Below, piece after piece: positions 21,931-30,509 of a DNA stretch of 53,172 bases. The notes beneath the pieces were generated by a model. That model searched no databases, was not told the DNA's origin, and saw only the letters and a program-made list of their open reading frames with translations. The DNA lies in NCBI GenBank assembly GCA_016800925.1, contig JABCPU010000446.1:1-53172 (forward strand), in the 5' to 3' direction. Source of the DNA: Suillus spraguei (lineage: Eukaryota; Basidiomycota; Agaricomycetes; Boletales; Suillaceae). The translations under genes were made by a program, and so were the position numbers. Numbering within the stretch: position 1 is the stretch's first letter; each line of letters opens with the position of its first letter.

Positions 21931-23604
21931 GGTATCACCTACTACTACCAGGAAATAATGAGAATGGCACGTTATCTCTGTCTTTCCTTGTAAGCTTTAC
22001 TCGTGAATCAAATGGATCCCAGTCTGAGCGAACGTCTCTCAGGGTGCTCAGCATCACGTATCACAATACAGAGATGTAGCATAGTCCTACAACAACAATC
22101 AGTCTCGTCTGTTCCGTCTTGCCCGTCTTTGCATCGTTCGCGATCATAGTAGTCCCCGGACTCTGTCACGACATTTACCAACCTCGCTCCATTTGGTCTA
22201 AATCCCTGCCGCTGTCCCTTCTACTATCATCTCATCTCTTCCTGTCATCACTGTCACATTCTTGTCGCCTATCGCGACCACTTTGTCTCCTAGGGTCACG
22301 GACATCCAGATCCCTCCATCTAAACCCCTCCTCTCAATTTCTCACAATTATCATCCCTCCTACTACTCTTCCCTCAGCTCCGTCTGACAGCGAAACCCTC
22401 CTTGAAACAGTCGCAGTCCCACTGCCACTCTTGCTGTCCTCCCTACTGCTCTCCTGTCCCACAAGCGTGACATATCGTTGTAGGGTTGTTTGAGTCATGT
22501 GACCCGTTCATAGACTCAATCACAAGACCCGTGACGCACAGGGCCATGTAGTGCATCAGGCGAAGATCGGATTGGCACGTTGGCAGTCAGAGATGTCCCA
22601 CTTGAATACTGATAGTGGAGTGTAAGGGAGAGGGTGAGTACTACATACCCGTTTAGTCGCACACATAAGCTTGTGGATATTGATATCTCGTGTGGCTGTT
22701 GCAAGATTGCACACATTGGCATTGGTAGACTAAATTGCATGGGTGCGATTACTAACAACCTCAGCACCAACAAATGACTTGACAGAGATCTGAGGAAAAA
22801 ATGGTGGGATGATGATTCTGGCATTCGTAAGGATTTCATATCCTCTAAGCCCCGACAATGCTTCAAAAATGAACTTAGTCCCTATTACTATATAACTCGT
22901 TATCTCTTTCTACATCCAGTCCTCGTCCCTCGTTACTGACACTATTTTCCTCGCCACTGTCAAAAAAACTGCGCACTCGATTTTCACGCCCTCTTTATTT
23001 TCCGTGGCGCGTTCAGGACGAAACCTTATCATTTCCGTATATCTAGCTCATGTACACTCCGGTATCTACAGCGAATTCTACCTTAGAAGATCCCCGCTCA
23101 AAAAGCATCTTAGAGAAAGCCCTTGAGACGTCCTATTCCGCCACTTGCCTCAAAAGTCTAGTCCGGTGCACACTGACCAACAATAAAAGATCTGTTCCTA
23201 TCCGTTATCACTCACTGTCCATCTTATATCCCAATCGTTTCGTTAACAATTCCCTATCGAACCCACCGCAAGCCTTACACATTACAAGAGGCAGGCATCA
23301 CGGAGTGGGACATCAAGTCGATGTTACGTCTTCCTTTGCAAGAGGATTATACATCACTGCACTGTGCTATGCAAATAGTTATCGTCTATAGGACCTTGGC
23401 GGCATAGCGCCCAAAACGTTCAGGCGCCTCCACAGAGAAATTTGAAAAGAAGCGGATGATTGTTGCGGCGCGATCATAATGGCCGAGGGTTACTAATACC
23501 AGGCCGGCTACATAGGAATTATCATCTCAGAATCAGCATACCTTATATGATCCTAAGATGCAAAAAAATCATGAACAGAACGATCCAGAGTCTCAGAAGC
23601 CTCA
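21931..23604. other. Intergenic DNA: end of unit A', then unassigned sequence
   Basis: Up to 22635 this repeats the CT-rich spacer of unit A. From 22636 to 23604 I recognise no gene. A 113-codon plus frame at 23050-23391 has no known motif and no supporting codon pattern. Short AT-rich tracts near 22880 could be a promoter, but nothing plausible follows. Confidence 0.5.
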
Positions 23605-23699
23605 ATAACTTGTTCCCCTCACCGCTTTTGTTTAGTTGTGGAGCTGGACAAACAAAAAGGTCCCGCTTGTTACAATATTTAGGCGCGCAAAGTATCCTA

Positions 23700-24546
23700 T
23701 GGTGCGAATCACTTAGAGGCCGCTTACTTTGTGCAAATATTTTAACCCTTCAAAAAAAGTCAGAATTTTAATTCCTCTTGGGAAAACACTCCTTTTGAAG
23801 GTAAGTACAAAATCCCAAGACGGATTTTTCATTGAGTCAAAACTGAGCGAGCAAAATACTTTGTCAGGTCCAATTTGGCGCATGGGTACTATGCTTTTGG
23901 CATGTTCTCCTTCAGCGTGTCGAAAGTATAGTCGCAATTATCACGAAGATATTTTTCACCATGTCCCAAAAGAACTCAATGAAATTGAGCTCGCAATGAA
24001 ACTTTGGTAAGAAAAGGCATAAATGACTCGATTACTTCCTACACCAGAGACCTTTGTTCAACAAGTTTTTAGCCTCCTCACGAATTGCTGCTTGATCCTG
24101 CGCCTCCTTTGCTCCAAGAGCTTTATCAAGAGCTTTCTTCCTGAGCTTGCATCAACCCATCGGACCACTCTGACTCTGTCGCAGAATCATATTTGGTGTC
24201 GGAGAACTGACAATCCACACCTCCAGTGTATCTACAGTCCTGTTCACTGGAGGAGTTGTAATCGATCTCGATCACTGCCGCAGGATTGGATGCGGCAGGT
24301 ACAGTGTTAGAGTTGTAGGTTTTTGGCCATCTTGCAGCTCTTGCCCGTGCGGCGGCAGCCCTTTGATGTTTAGTGACCATAGTGCTACTACACAGACTCA
24401 ATGTACTATTTTTCTCGGTATTTTCATTAAAATTTTCTGCTCGTCGAGCTAGTACATTTTTGAAGTATGCTGACATCATTTCCATTTTTTTTCGCCTTCA
24501 ATTTGGCGCTTGCACAAAGTAGGCGGCCTCTAAGCGATTCGCACCA
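23700..24546 (-). mobile_element. Internally deleted mariner-like element (847 bp) with TA target duplication
   Basis: The ends are 37-bp inverted repeats with two mismatches, starting TGGTGCGAATC, flanked by TA at 23698-23699 and 24547-24548. The uninterrupted target (ATCC-TA-GAATGG) is visible in inverted form near 26085. On the minus strand the right part (24485-24126) encodes an N-terminal region with KHQRAAAARARAARWPK and an acidic stretch (ESEWSDG) known upstream of basidiomycete mariner-type DDE domains. The left part (about 24000-23940) encodes FHCELNFIEFFW, the third catalytic-region motif. The middle of the transposase is deleted, and frameshifts follow the FFW motif. It would need enzyme supplied in trans. 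Confidence 0.8.
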
Positions 24547-24593
24547 TAGAATGGCACGCTTGGAGTCTGCTCTTATCGACTGAGCTGCAATAA

Positions 24594-25150
24594 TTAGGGA
24601 GCTCAAAGTTGAACGCCCAACGCCCAAGCCCAACGCCTAACGCCCAACCTCGTGACCGAAATTAGTATACCTAGAATAAATAGAAGTAAATAGGGAATAA
24701 AGCTACTGATGAGATTTGTCGCGCGAAGCGCCGAAACCTTCACCAACTTGTCCTCCAGTATTTCTGAACCTTTTCATGCCTAAACCTTATGTGCTATTCT
24801 AAACCTTCTCATAGTAATTGTCTTATTGTCTTATATTTTATTTGTAGTAGCATTTTTTTTCTTTAAATTCCATTAGAATTCTGCTCAGTGCCAAAGAAAA
24901 TCAGGCCTATTCAACACTAAACACGTCATTAAAACTCCTAAGGTGCACAAAGGTTCAACTTTTAGGTACAGAAAGGTTTAGAAACAGTGAGGTTCAGACA
25001 TCAGGCATGAAAATACTGGGAGACACCTCGGGTGACAAGGTTTAGCTTTATTCCCTATTTACTTCTATTTATTCTAGGTATACTCAAGGTATACTTACTC
25101 TTTTCGGTCACGAGGTTGGGTGTTGGGCGTTGGACTTTGAGCTCCCCTAA
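24594..25150. repeat. Palindromic MITE (557 bp) with long inverted arms
   Basis: The left end (TTAGGGAGCTCAAAGT) and right end (ACTTTGAGCTCCCCTAA) are inverses. The match continues inward for about 110 bp, including the block TAGAATAAATAGAAGTAAAT and its complement at 25060-25079. The left arm carries a short array of CGCCCAA-like units that is shorter in the right arm. Both sides of the centre also hold repeated AACCTT-type motifs. No coding capacity is seen. It sits 45 bp from the mariner-like insert. The target duplication is unclear. Confidence 0.75.
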
Positions 25151-25539
25151 TGACAAGCATCTATCACCTTCCCCAACAATCTCATATCTGATTCTGGTTA
25201 TTCTCAAAATTCCACTCTTCACAAAGAGGATCAGCGAGGAATACTATAACAGTGCTTTCCATGTGCTGGATACTGGTTTAATATGCTTCCCACCCATTCC
25301 TCCATCCATGTCATTGGAGACATGCCACTGCAGTAGATCTTGCCTCATCCTTTTTGTGTTCCAGCTCTGAGTCAGCAATCTCAACAGTCTGTTAGTGAGG
25401 GAAGAATTTTTATGGTCATCTAAAACTTAAGAATCTGATCCTTCAGTTGTTTCAGATATCACTGTCTCAATTCTGCTGAATACTGGAGTCATTGTGGGTG
25501 TGTCAGTTGAATTCAACTTCAGCTTCCCCTTGACATTTC

Positions 25540-26025
25540 TTTTATTGATTTTTCTCACGCATCTGTGCAAAGATGGGACACCTAGCAGAGGAGATAATCA
25601 AAATCAAATGCAACTAGTGAAAAACTACATACACATTTGCGCATGAAGCCATATCTTTTCATAGTTCCTTCAACGGTGACTTCAGAAACTTCAACACCCA
25701 TTACCTGATGTAGCATATGTTGAAGTTCATTCAGATAGCAATAGGTCTGGAGTGTGCTCAATACATGACAACTGATACTAGTAAGGGAGTAAGGGAAATT
25801 ACCACCTCTGCACTGCAGGCTTGGTTCACTTACTGAAGCATCTGCTGCTGTGAGCAGGTGAGGACATCCACTTTAGCCTGCAAGACGAGAGAGCAGAAGA
25901 ACTTGGTTAACAGTTTGGTGGCTTGTCTGAGTAGCTTGTGCTATGCTACTAGATGTCATATGAGCAAAAATGGTCACCCATTGCTGTTTTACAGCTGCTG
26001 GAATGTGATGGTGGTTTCCAGGCAT
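25540..26025 (-). pseudogene. Tc1-like transposase N-terminal fragment
   Basis: From the ATG at 26025 the minus strand reads a helix-turn-helix-like segment (SSSIAQATQTSHQTVNQVLL). After an intron or break a second block follows, IEHTPDL, then a frameshift, then YLNELQHMLHQVMGVEVSEV and a GTMKRYGFMRK motif near 25650. This is the paired helix-turn-helix order of Tc1/mariner transposases (ELQ..L....GV.VS..T....LKR.G...KK). No DDE catalytic domain follows, and the frame breaks at least twice. Confidence 0.6.
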
Positions 26026-26190
26026 GGTGGCAAGTCTCAAGAGTACTGCAATTGTGTTGGGCAGAGGGTCGGACAGGCCATTCTAGGATACTTCATGGGC
26101 CCAAATATCATAACAGGTGGGACCCTTTTGTTTGTCCAACTCCACAACTAAACAAAAGCAGTGAGGGGAACAAAATCAAATCTGGTCTAT

Positions 26191-27100
26191 TGATATGAAA
26201 GTTGCTGTAAATGTGCAGATATAATGCCATAGTTCAAATGGTCAAAGTGTTGAAGTCCAACGAGCCTCTACAATATATGTCAATGAGTTATGTCTAAATT
26301 TTTGTTTCTTTTTCACTTACTATGAAGTCCAGTGCCGTTACATAGAAATATCTCAGTTCTTCTTCAAGAAACTGAGATATAAGTCTGTAGATTCTTGTAC
26401 TGTCAGCGTTGACTGACGAAAGCAATAGCATACCTTGTTCTTCTAGGTAGCACACATGTAATAGAGTTCTTCTTTGAGAAACTGAGATTGTACCTTGTTC
26501 TTCTAGACCCATTTCTCCTGCCCTCGTTAGCCTCTTATTACAAGACAAGGTTCTGAACCACTCTAACATATCTTACATAGGCAATTCATCCAATGCTACA
26601 ATCAATCACTTCCGAAGTACAACAACATCGCATGTTCCTCCTAGTTCAACAAAACCATCACCAAAAAAGGGAGGTCACACTCTTATCTTACAATGATTGT
26701 AGACTTGAATCTAGGGAAAGGATGAGGAGTGGTTAAATGTGAGCATAGACCACTCGGTTTTCAACTGTTTCCTGAGGTCAAAATGGTCGACAGCATTGTT
26801 TGACAATTCCTTGAAAACTCAATGTAGTCAGTGCTGTCATCTCACCTAACTTTCATGCAGTTACACTTTGAGGTGTGGTTGACCACTATGATGGCCCTTC
26901 AGATTCAAATATTATATTGAGTCCATGCATGTTGATATCCTAGCCTGTTCTGTGTATTTATTTCAGATGAATCTAACTTGTACATGTCCAAGTTGACTGT
27001 ATCAATTTGCACATTTGCCCACCCAAGATGTACCCTTAGTAGTCTCAAATGCGATGCTTGCTATCTCCTGCACGACCATGACAATGTCCAAACTGTCATT
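26191..27100. other. Unassigned AT-rich DNA with a short hairpin at 26348-26381
   Basis: No gene is recognised. ATATCTCAGTT and AACTGAGATAT face each other across about 11 bases at 26348-26381. A related GTTCTTCTT..AGAAACTGAGAT motif recurs near 26465-26490. CpG is scarce compared with the HET region, as in the flanking transposon remains. Confidence 0.45.
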
Positions 27101-27118
27101 AGGGACGTTCAAAGTTGG

Positions 27119-27993
27119 GTTTTGACACTGTTTTCAATTCTGTTTTTGACATCGGGATTCGGAATTGTCCAAAAACAGGTTTCAACTTTGATCAACCTGT
27201 TGAACAAACAATGAAAACCGTTTTCACAGACAGCTGAGTTTGAATTTGCTTAACCCTGTACCATGCCTTGTCAAACTGAGCGGCAACAAGCTGCAGACAA
27301 GATCTATAACAGGTTTTTCATGGATATAATTGCTGAGATTGTGACCCAACTGCAGGAGGATGAGGATGGGTATGATAACCATTCAGATTCCAGCTCATCC
27401 TCCGAGGACTCTGGCATGGATACATCTAGTGACTTAGCCAGTAGTTCATGCAGTCATAGTTCCTCATCATTGAGCTCCTCATCATCAGATCTCTCTGTGA
27501 TTGAGTCTGACTCAGATTCAGAGGAGTCTTTAGTGCTTGCCCAGTATATTGTGGACATTGGAAACCTTTATGCGACTCGAAACCTCCACCAGTGTGTACC
27601 CATACCCAAATCAAGTGCACTTTTTGACCTCCTCCTATCTGACTATAAAGTTCACCACCCTGAGATTTTCTGCTCATATTTATGCATATATCCTGCTTGC
27701 TTTGACAACCTAGTCACTATTTTAGCTCAGGACAGCATTTTCCACAGTCATTTTTTTTAACATAATTACCAGATGCCAGTTGATTGCTAACTTGCAATTG
27801 CGCTTTACTGCTTTGGACACTATGGAAATGCTGCAAGCACTTGGAAGGTGGCACTTCAGTTTGGAGTTGGCTTCAGTACTGCACTTCTGGTGACAAGCCA
27901 AGTCATGAAGGCTTGCTGTTCCACACAGTTCTGGACTTCAGCTCTTCAGTTGCCTGATGCAGAAAGAAAGGAAACTGCCAAGGAGTGGGTGGA
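27119..27993 (+). repeat. 875-bp inverted repeat, left arm
   Basis: This arm equals the inverse of 37957-38831 over 875 bp with no gap and no difference that I could find. It covers the 5' leader and the first part of the transposase gene, so it is a duplicated element end rather than an ordinary short Harbinger terminal repeat. Homology stops abruptly inside the codons for KEWVE. Confidence 0.85.
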
Positions 27994-28218
27994 GGAAAAT
28001 TTATGTCCAGTCAGGTGGGATGGGTGGCTAATGGTTGATGGCACACTAGTTCCTCTTACACATTGGCCTGGATTCTTTGGTAACGTTTTCTTTGACCGCA
28101 AGTCTAATTACTCAATGAATGTCCAAGTATGTTCTCCTTTTCTTTGAGAAGTTTATCTGACATTGTTCTATGAGCTTATATCTACACCTGACCTGTCAAT
28201 CATTGACTATGGAGTTGG
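27263..28218 (+). pseudogene. Harbinger/HARBI1-like DDE transposase, 5' part
   Basis: The first frame (27263-27760, 165 residues) begins MPCQTERQQAADKI, then an acidic serine-rich stretch and YIVDIGNLYATRN. The same frame continues after TAA stops at 27758 and about 27793 with LYCFGHYGNAAS and the first catalytic region MVDGTLVPL (catalytic Asp) and FFDRKSNYSMNVQ. A 48-bp intron (28127-28174) leads to ISTPDLSIIDYGVG, where the gypsy LTR begins at 28219. Harbinger transposases cut and paste DNA with a DDE triad. This copy cannot make the enzyme because of the stops and the 8-kb insertion. Confidence 0.8.
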
Positions 28219-28693
28219 TGTCACGAATTCCAAATACAAATCATTACTCTTTCCTCAATTTCCCTAAAGCGTCTAAACCCAGCGCTAAGACAAACACAAA
28301 CTCCATTGAAATCCCTATAACCGCTTCTATAACCAAACTTCCTGATGAAGATGAAGAGATCTTTTATGATGCTATCGGATAAGATAAGATAAGATAGTGT
28401 CACGTGATCTTAGAACCTTCTAGAATATGATGTCATAACAATGTCACAATCATCACATTGTACGATTCTCATTTCTATTTTATGATTGGCTAGTAGTTTC
28501 AAACTCAGTTTATATCTCAGTTTCAATATGTGTATATAATTAGCTAGTTTCGCTGTAGTAGTTCTTTAGTTCAAACCTCTTGTATCTACACTTGTAGCAA
28601 TCCAAGACGTCCTTGCTCCTCTCTCTCTTGTGACAACCTTAGTTTGAGTCCTAGTCTCTGCCCTAGCGTTAATTCGTTTTGTGGGTTGTGACA
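28219..28693 (+). repeat. 5' LTR of the gypsy element
   Basis: Begins TGTCAC and ends GTGACA (6-bp inverted ends). It contains three overlapping GATAAG motifs at 28378-28393, a CACGTG box at 28401-28406, a TATATAAT box at 28533-28540 and a predicted transcript start at about 28568. It differs from the 3' LTR by CACGTG versus CACATG and one T in a run near 28627. Confidence 0.95.
28533..28578 (+). promoter_or_regulatory. TATA box and predicted 5' end of the R region
   Basis: TATATAAT (28533-28540) lies about 30 bases before AGTTCAAACCT (28568-28578). The latter is the exact complement of the primer-binding site after the LTR, so transcripts should start at or near 28568 if this element self-primes like the Tf1/sushi group. 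The start position is an inference from that complementarity. Confidence 0.6.
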
Positions 28694-28695
28694 TT

Positions 28696-28706
28696 AGGTT
28701 TGAACT
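28696..28706 (+). promoter_or_regulatory. Self-priming primer-binding site
   Basis: AGGTTTGAACT begins two bases after the LTR end. It is the perfect 11-nt reverse complement of 28568-28578, inside the LTR just downstream of the TATA box. Tf1/sushi-type retrotransposons fold the first 11 nt of their own mRNA onto such a site instead of using a tRNA. I compared no tRNA 3' ends systematically. Confidence 0.7.
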
Positions 28707-29468
28707 TTAGGGGACTCCAACTCGCATACCGCTGCATACTTTTCTTTTGGATTCCTCTTCAACGATAGTACCGTTGTAGACGACTCTCAAAAGTCTCTTA
28801 TCATTTTCTGTACGCGTCTGTAAAGGCACTTGCACTTGCAGGCTAGTACAAAACGTTTTGTCTTGCCCGACCCTAAAAAGTCGCGATCTTTCTTCTCCCC
28901 TTTGCTCACTTGAGCACATTTTCTACCAATAGTCTTTTGTAGTTAGTAGACCTCTACCAGGCCCAGCCTTACATTGCTGCTGCTAGTAGACGGTGGACGA
29001 GCAACATTAGGTGTTCGATCCGTGACCTCAGTGCTGGCCCAAGACCCTGCCTGCTGAGCTCTACAATAGTTTTCTTTCTACGATAGTTTTCTCTTCATAC
29101 GATAGAAGGTCTAGTTTTCTTCGAAGTATTTAGTGGAATTGCCTCGTTGTCCAAGATAGACTGGTCGCTTGTAAGCTTCGGCTGGAAGAGCACCGTGTCC
29201 CTCGAGTTTTTCCCACTTGGAAGATCACAAAAACCTTTTACTATAGTTTTCTTAGTTAGTAAATAGGGAAGTGCCTAGTTGGGTTGACTAAAGAACCCTT
29301 TAGGACCTGAGTACGTGGTAGATCCAATCAGATATCGGGGACCGCTCAGTTTTCCATTTACATACTTCTTTTCCCATCTCCTCTTCACCATCTTTCCTTT
29401 CGGGTTGACCGTTACGACTAGTCAACCACAGACATCAGTAAATCGGGTTCCAGAAAACAACTGGTACT
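28707..29468 (+). other. Untranslated leader of the gypsy element
   Basis: About 760 bp between the primer-binding site and the first gag ATG, with no meaningful frame. It probably includes the packaging signal, but nothing specific can be identified. No intron with clear sites was seen. Confidence 0.5.
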
Positions 29469-30509
29469 ATGTCTGCTCCCGCCACTACCATTCACAATGA
29501 ACAAGCCTGGCTGAGTATATCGCAAATGCTATCAATGTTGCGATTGCTCCAGTCCAAGAGCAAGTTCAAAGGCTCAGGAATATGAACGATGTCTTACAAG
29601 ACCAGAACGAAAAACTCCATGAAGAACTTCATCAATATAGGGAAAGAATTGATGAACTGGAAGCAAAACCAACATCAACAGGAGGAACTCCCAAAATTGC
29701 GAAGCCAACAGAGTTCACTGGAGAAAAAGACTCCATCAATGTCGAAACATTCCTGGCACAAGTATCCCTTTACCTCACACAATATCCCAATGCAACGCAA
29801 CAACAACATCTCAGCTTAATGTTGTCTTACATATCTTAAGGGAAATGCCGGAAAATGGGCAGAACCTTACATTAAGAAACAAGCTGCAGGAGAATTGGAC
29901 TTCAATGAATTCTTAGAGGAGTTCTCACGCATGTTTAAAGATGAGAACAAAGAAGCGAAGGCCATCAGAGAATTAGAGACCCTTAGGCAAGGATCTAGTT
30001 CTGTTCCAGAATACGTTGCATCCTTCAAACAAAAGTCGGTATTCACAAACTTCTCTGACTATGACCTCCGCCTTAAACTCCGATCTGGTCTACAAACCCG
30101 GATCAAAGAACAACTCGCTCATGTTGCGCTCAAAGACAAGAATACTCTTAACAAACTGATTGAAAGAGCAGTAGAAATTGGGCAAAACTTTGAAGAGTTG
30201 GACGCAGAAAAGAAGTGAAACACCTGGTGGACTCCCAAGTCTAACAGTAGAGTTCCTTCTTCATCAAGGGCTGGACCCAGTAACAGTGACACTATGGATG
30301 TCGACTCCGGAAGGCAAAAGACTGCCCCCAAACCGCAAGGAAAGCCTGGTGCTTTTAAATGTTACAGATGTGGTGGAGAAGGCCATATGGCTAGGAACTG
30401 TAAAGAAGCGCCAAAACCAGCGCAAGTGAAGGCATCGTCTGCCGAAGAAGGAACCGCGCCTAAATGGTTCAAGGACTGGTTATCCTCCAAAGAAGGCAAG
30501 GGTTTTTAG
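29469..30509 (+). pseudogene. gag: gag of the gypsy element, damaged
   Basis: The ATG at 29469 (MSAPATTIHNEQ) is followed by a frame change near 29505, a coiled-coil segment (29582-29800), a second frame change near 29838, then the capsid-like part (GKWAEPYIKKQ, RELETLRQGSSSVPEYV, RIKEQLAHV). A TGA at 30216-30218, probably from CGA, interrupts before the nucleocapsid zinc knuckle CYRCGGEGHMARNC (30358-30399). The frame ends at TAG 30507-30509. The normal product coats the element RNA. The three breaks mean this copy needs Gag from elsewhere, unless they are sequence errors. Length without breaks, about 345 residues, is normal for the family. Confidence 0.85.
30500..30506 (+). promoter_or_regulatory. 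Predicted -1 ribosomal frameshift site between gag and pol
   Basis: The heptamer G-GGT-TTT fits the X-XXY-YYZ rule in the gag frame and sits immediately before the gag stop TAG at 30507. A shift back by one base continues directly in the pol frame (FLEGLKSES). The pol frame lacks its own well-placed start, so a Gag-Pol fusion is the expected route of expression. Any downstream pseudoknot was not modelled. Confidence 0.6.

Larger units (their letters stand above)
16763..22635. repeat. Older tandem duplication, unit A'
   Basis: Partner of 10009-16071. It is about 190 bp shorter, mostly through small deletions spread along the unit. It holds the frame-shifted HET paralogue and the better preserved flavin-reductase-like fragment. 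Confidence 0.85.
23605..26190 (-). mobile_element. Degenerate Tc1-like element with about 95-bp inverted ends, interrupted by two smaller elements
   Basis: Sequence at 23605-23699 is the inverted, slightly diverged match of about 26088-26190 (shared core TTGTTCCCCTCAC and TTTTGTTTAGTTGTGGAG). Between them a minus-strand Tc1-type transposase N-terminus starts at 26025. Removing the mariner-like insert at 23700-24546 lets the left inverted repeat continue (GAATGGC), as at the right end. The interior after the helix-turn-helix region is unrecognised, so this is an internally rearranged remnant about 1.2 kb long without its passengers. Confidence 0.6.

Noticed and set aside
23050..23391. 113-codon plus-strand frame in unassigned DNA
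   Set aside because: No recognisable motif, no neighbouring exon, single occurrence; not enough to call a gene.
24594..24640. CGCCCAA units as a CRISPR-like or telomere-like array
   Set aside because: Only a few irregular short units inside a MITE arm, no spacers, and the repeat is not telomeric.
26327..26560. Possible tandem repeat or small RNA gene
   Set aside because: Only two imperfect motif copies; no promoter or tRNA-like boxes.
28170..28403. Short frames across the start of the gypsy LTR
   Set aside because: They fuse the Harbinger exon with LTR sequence or read the LTR antisense.
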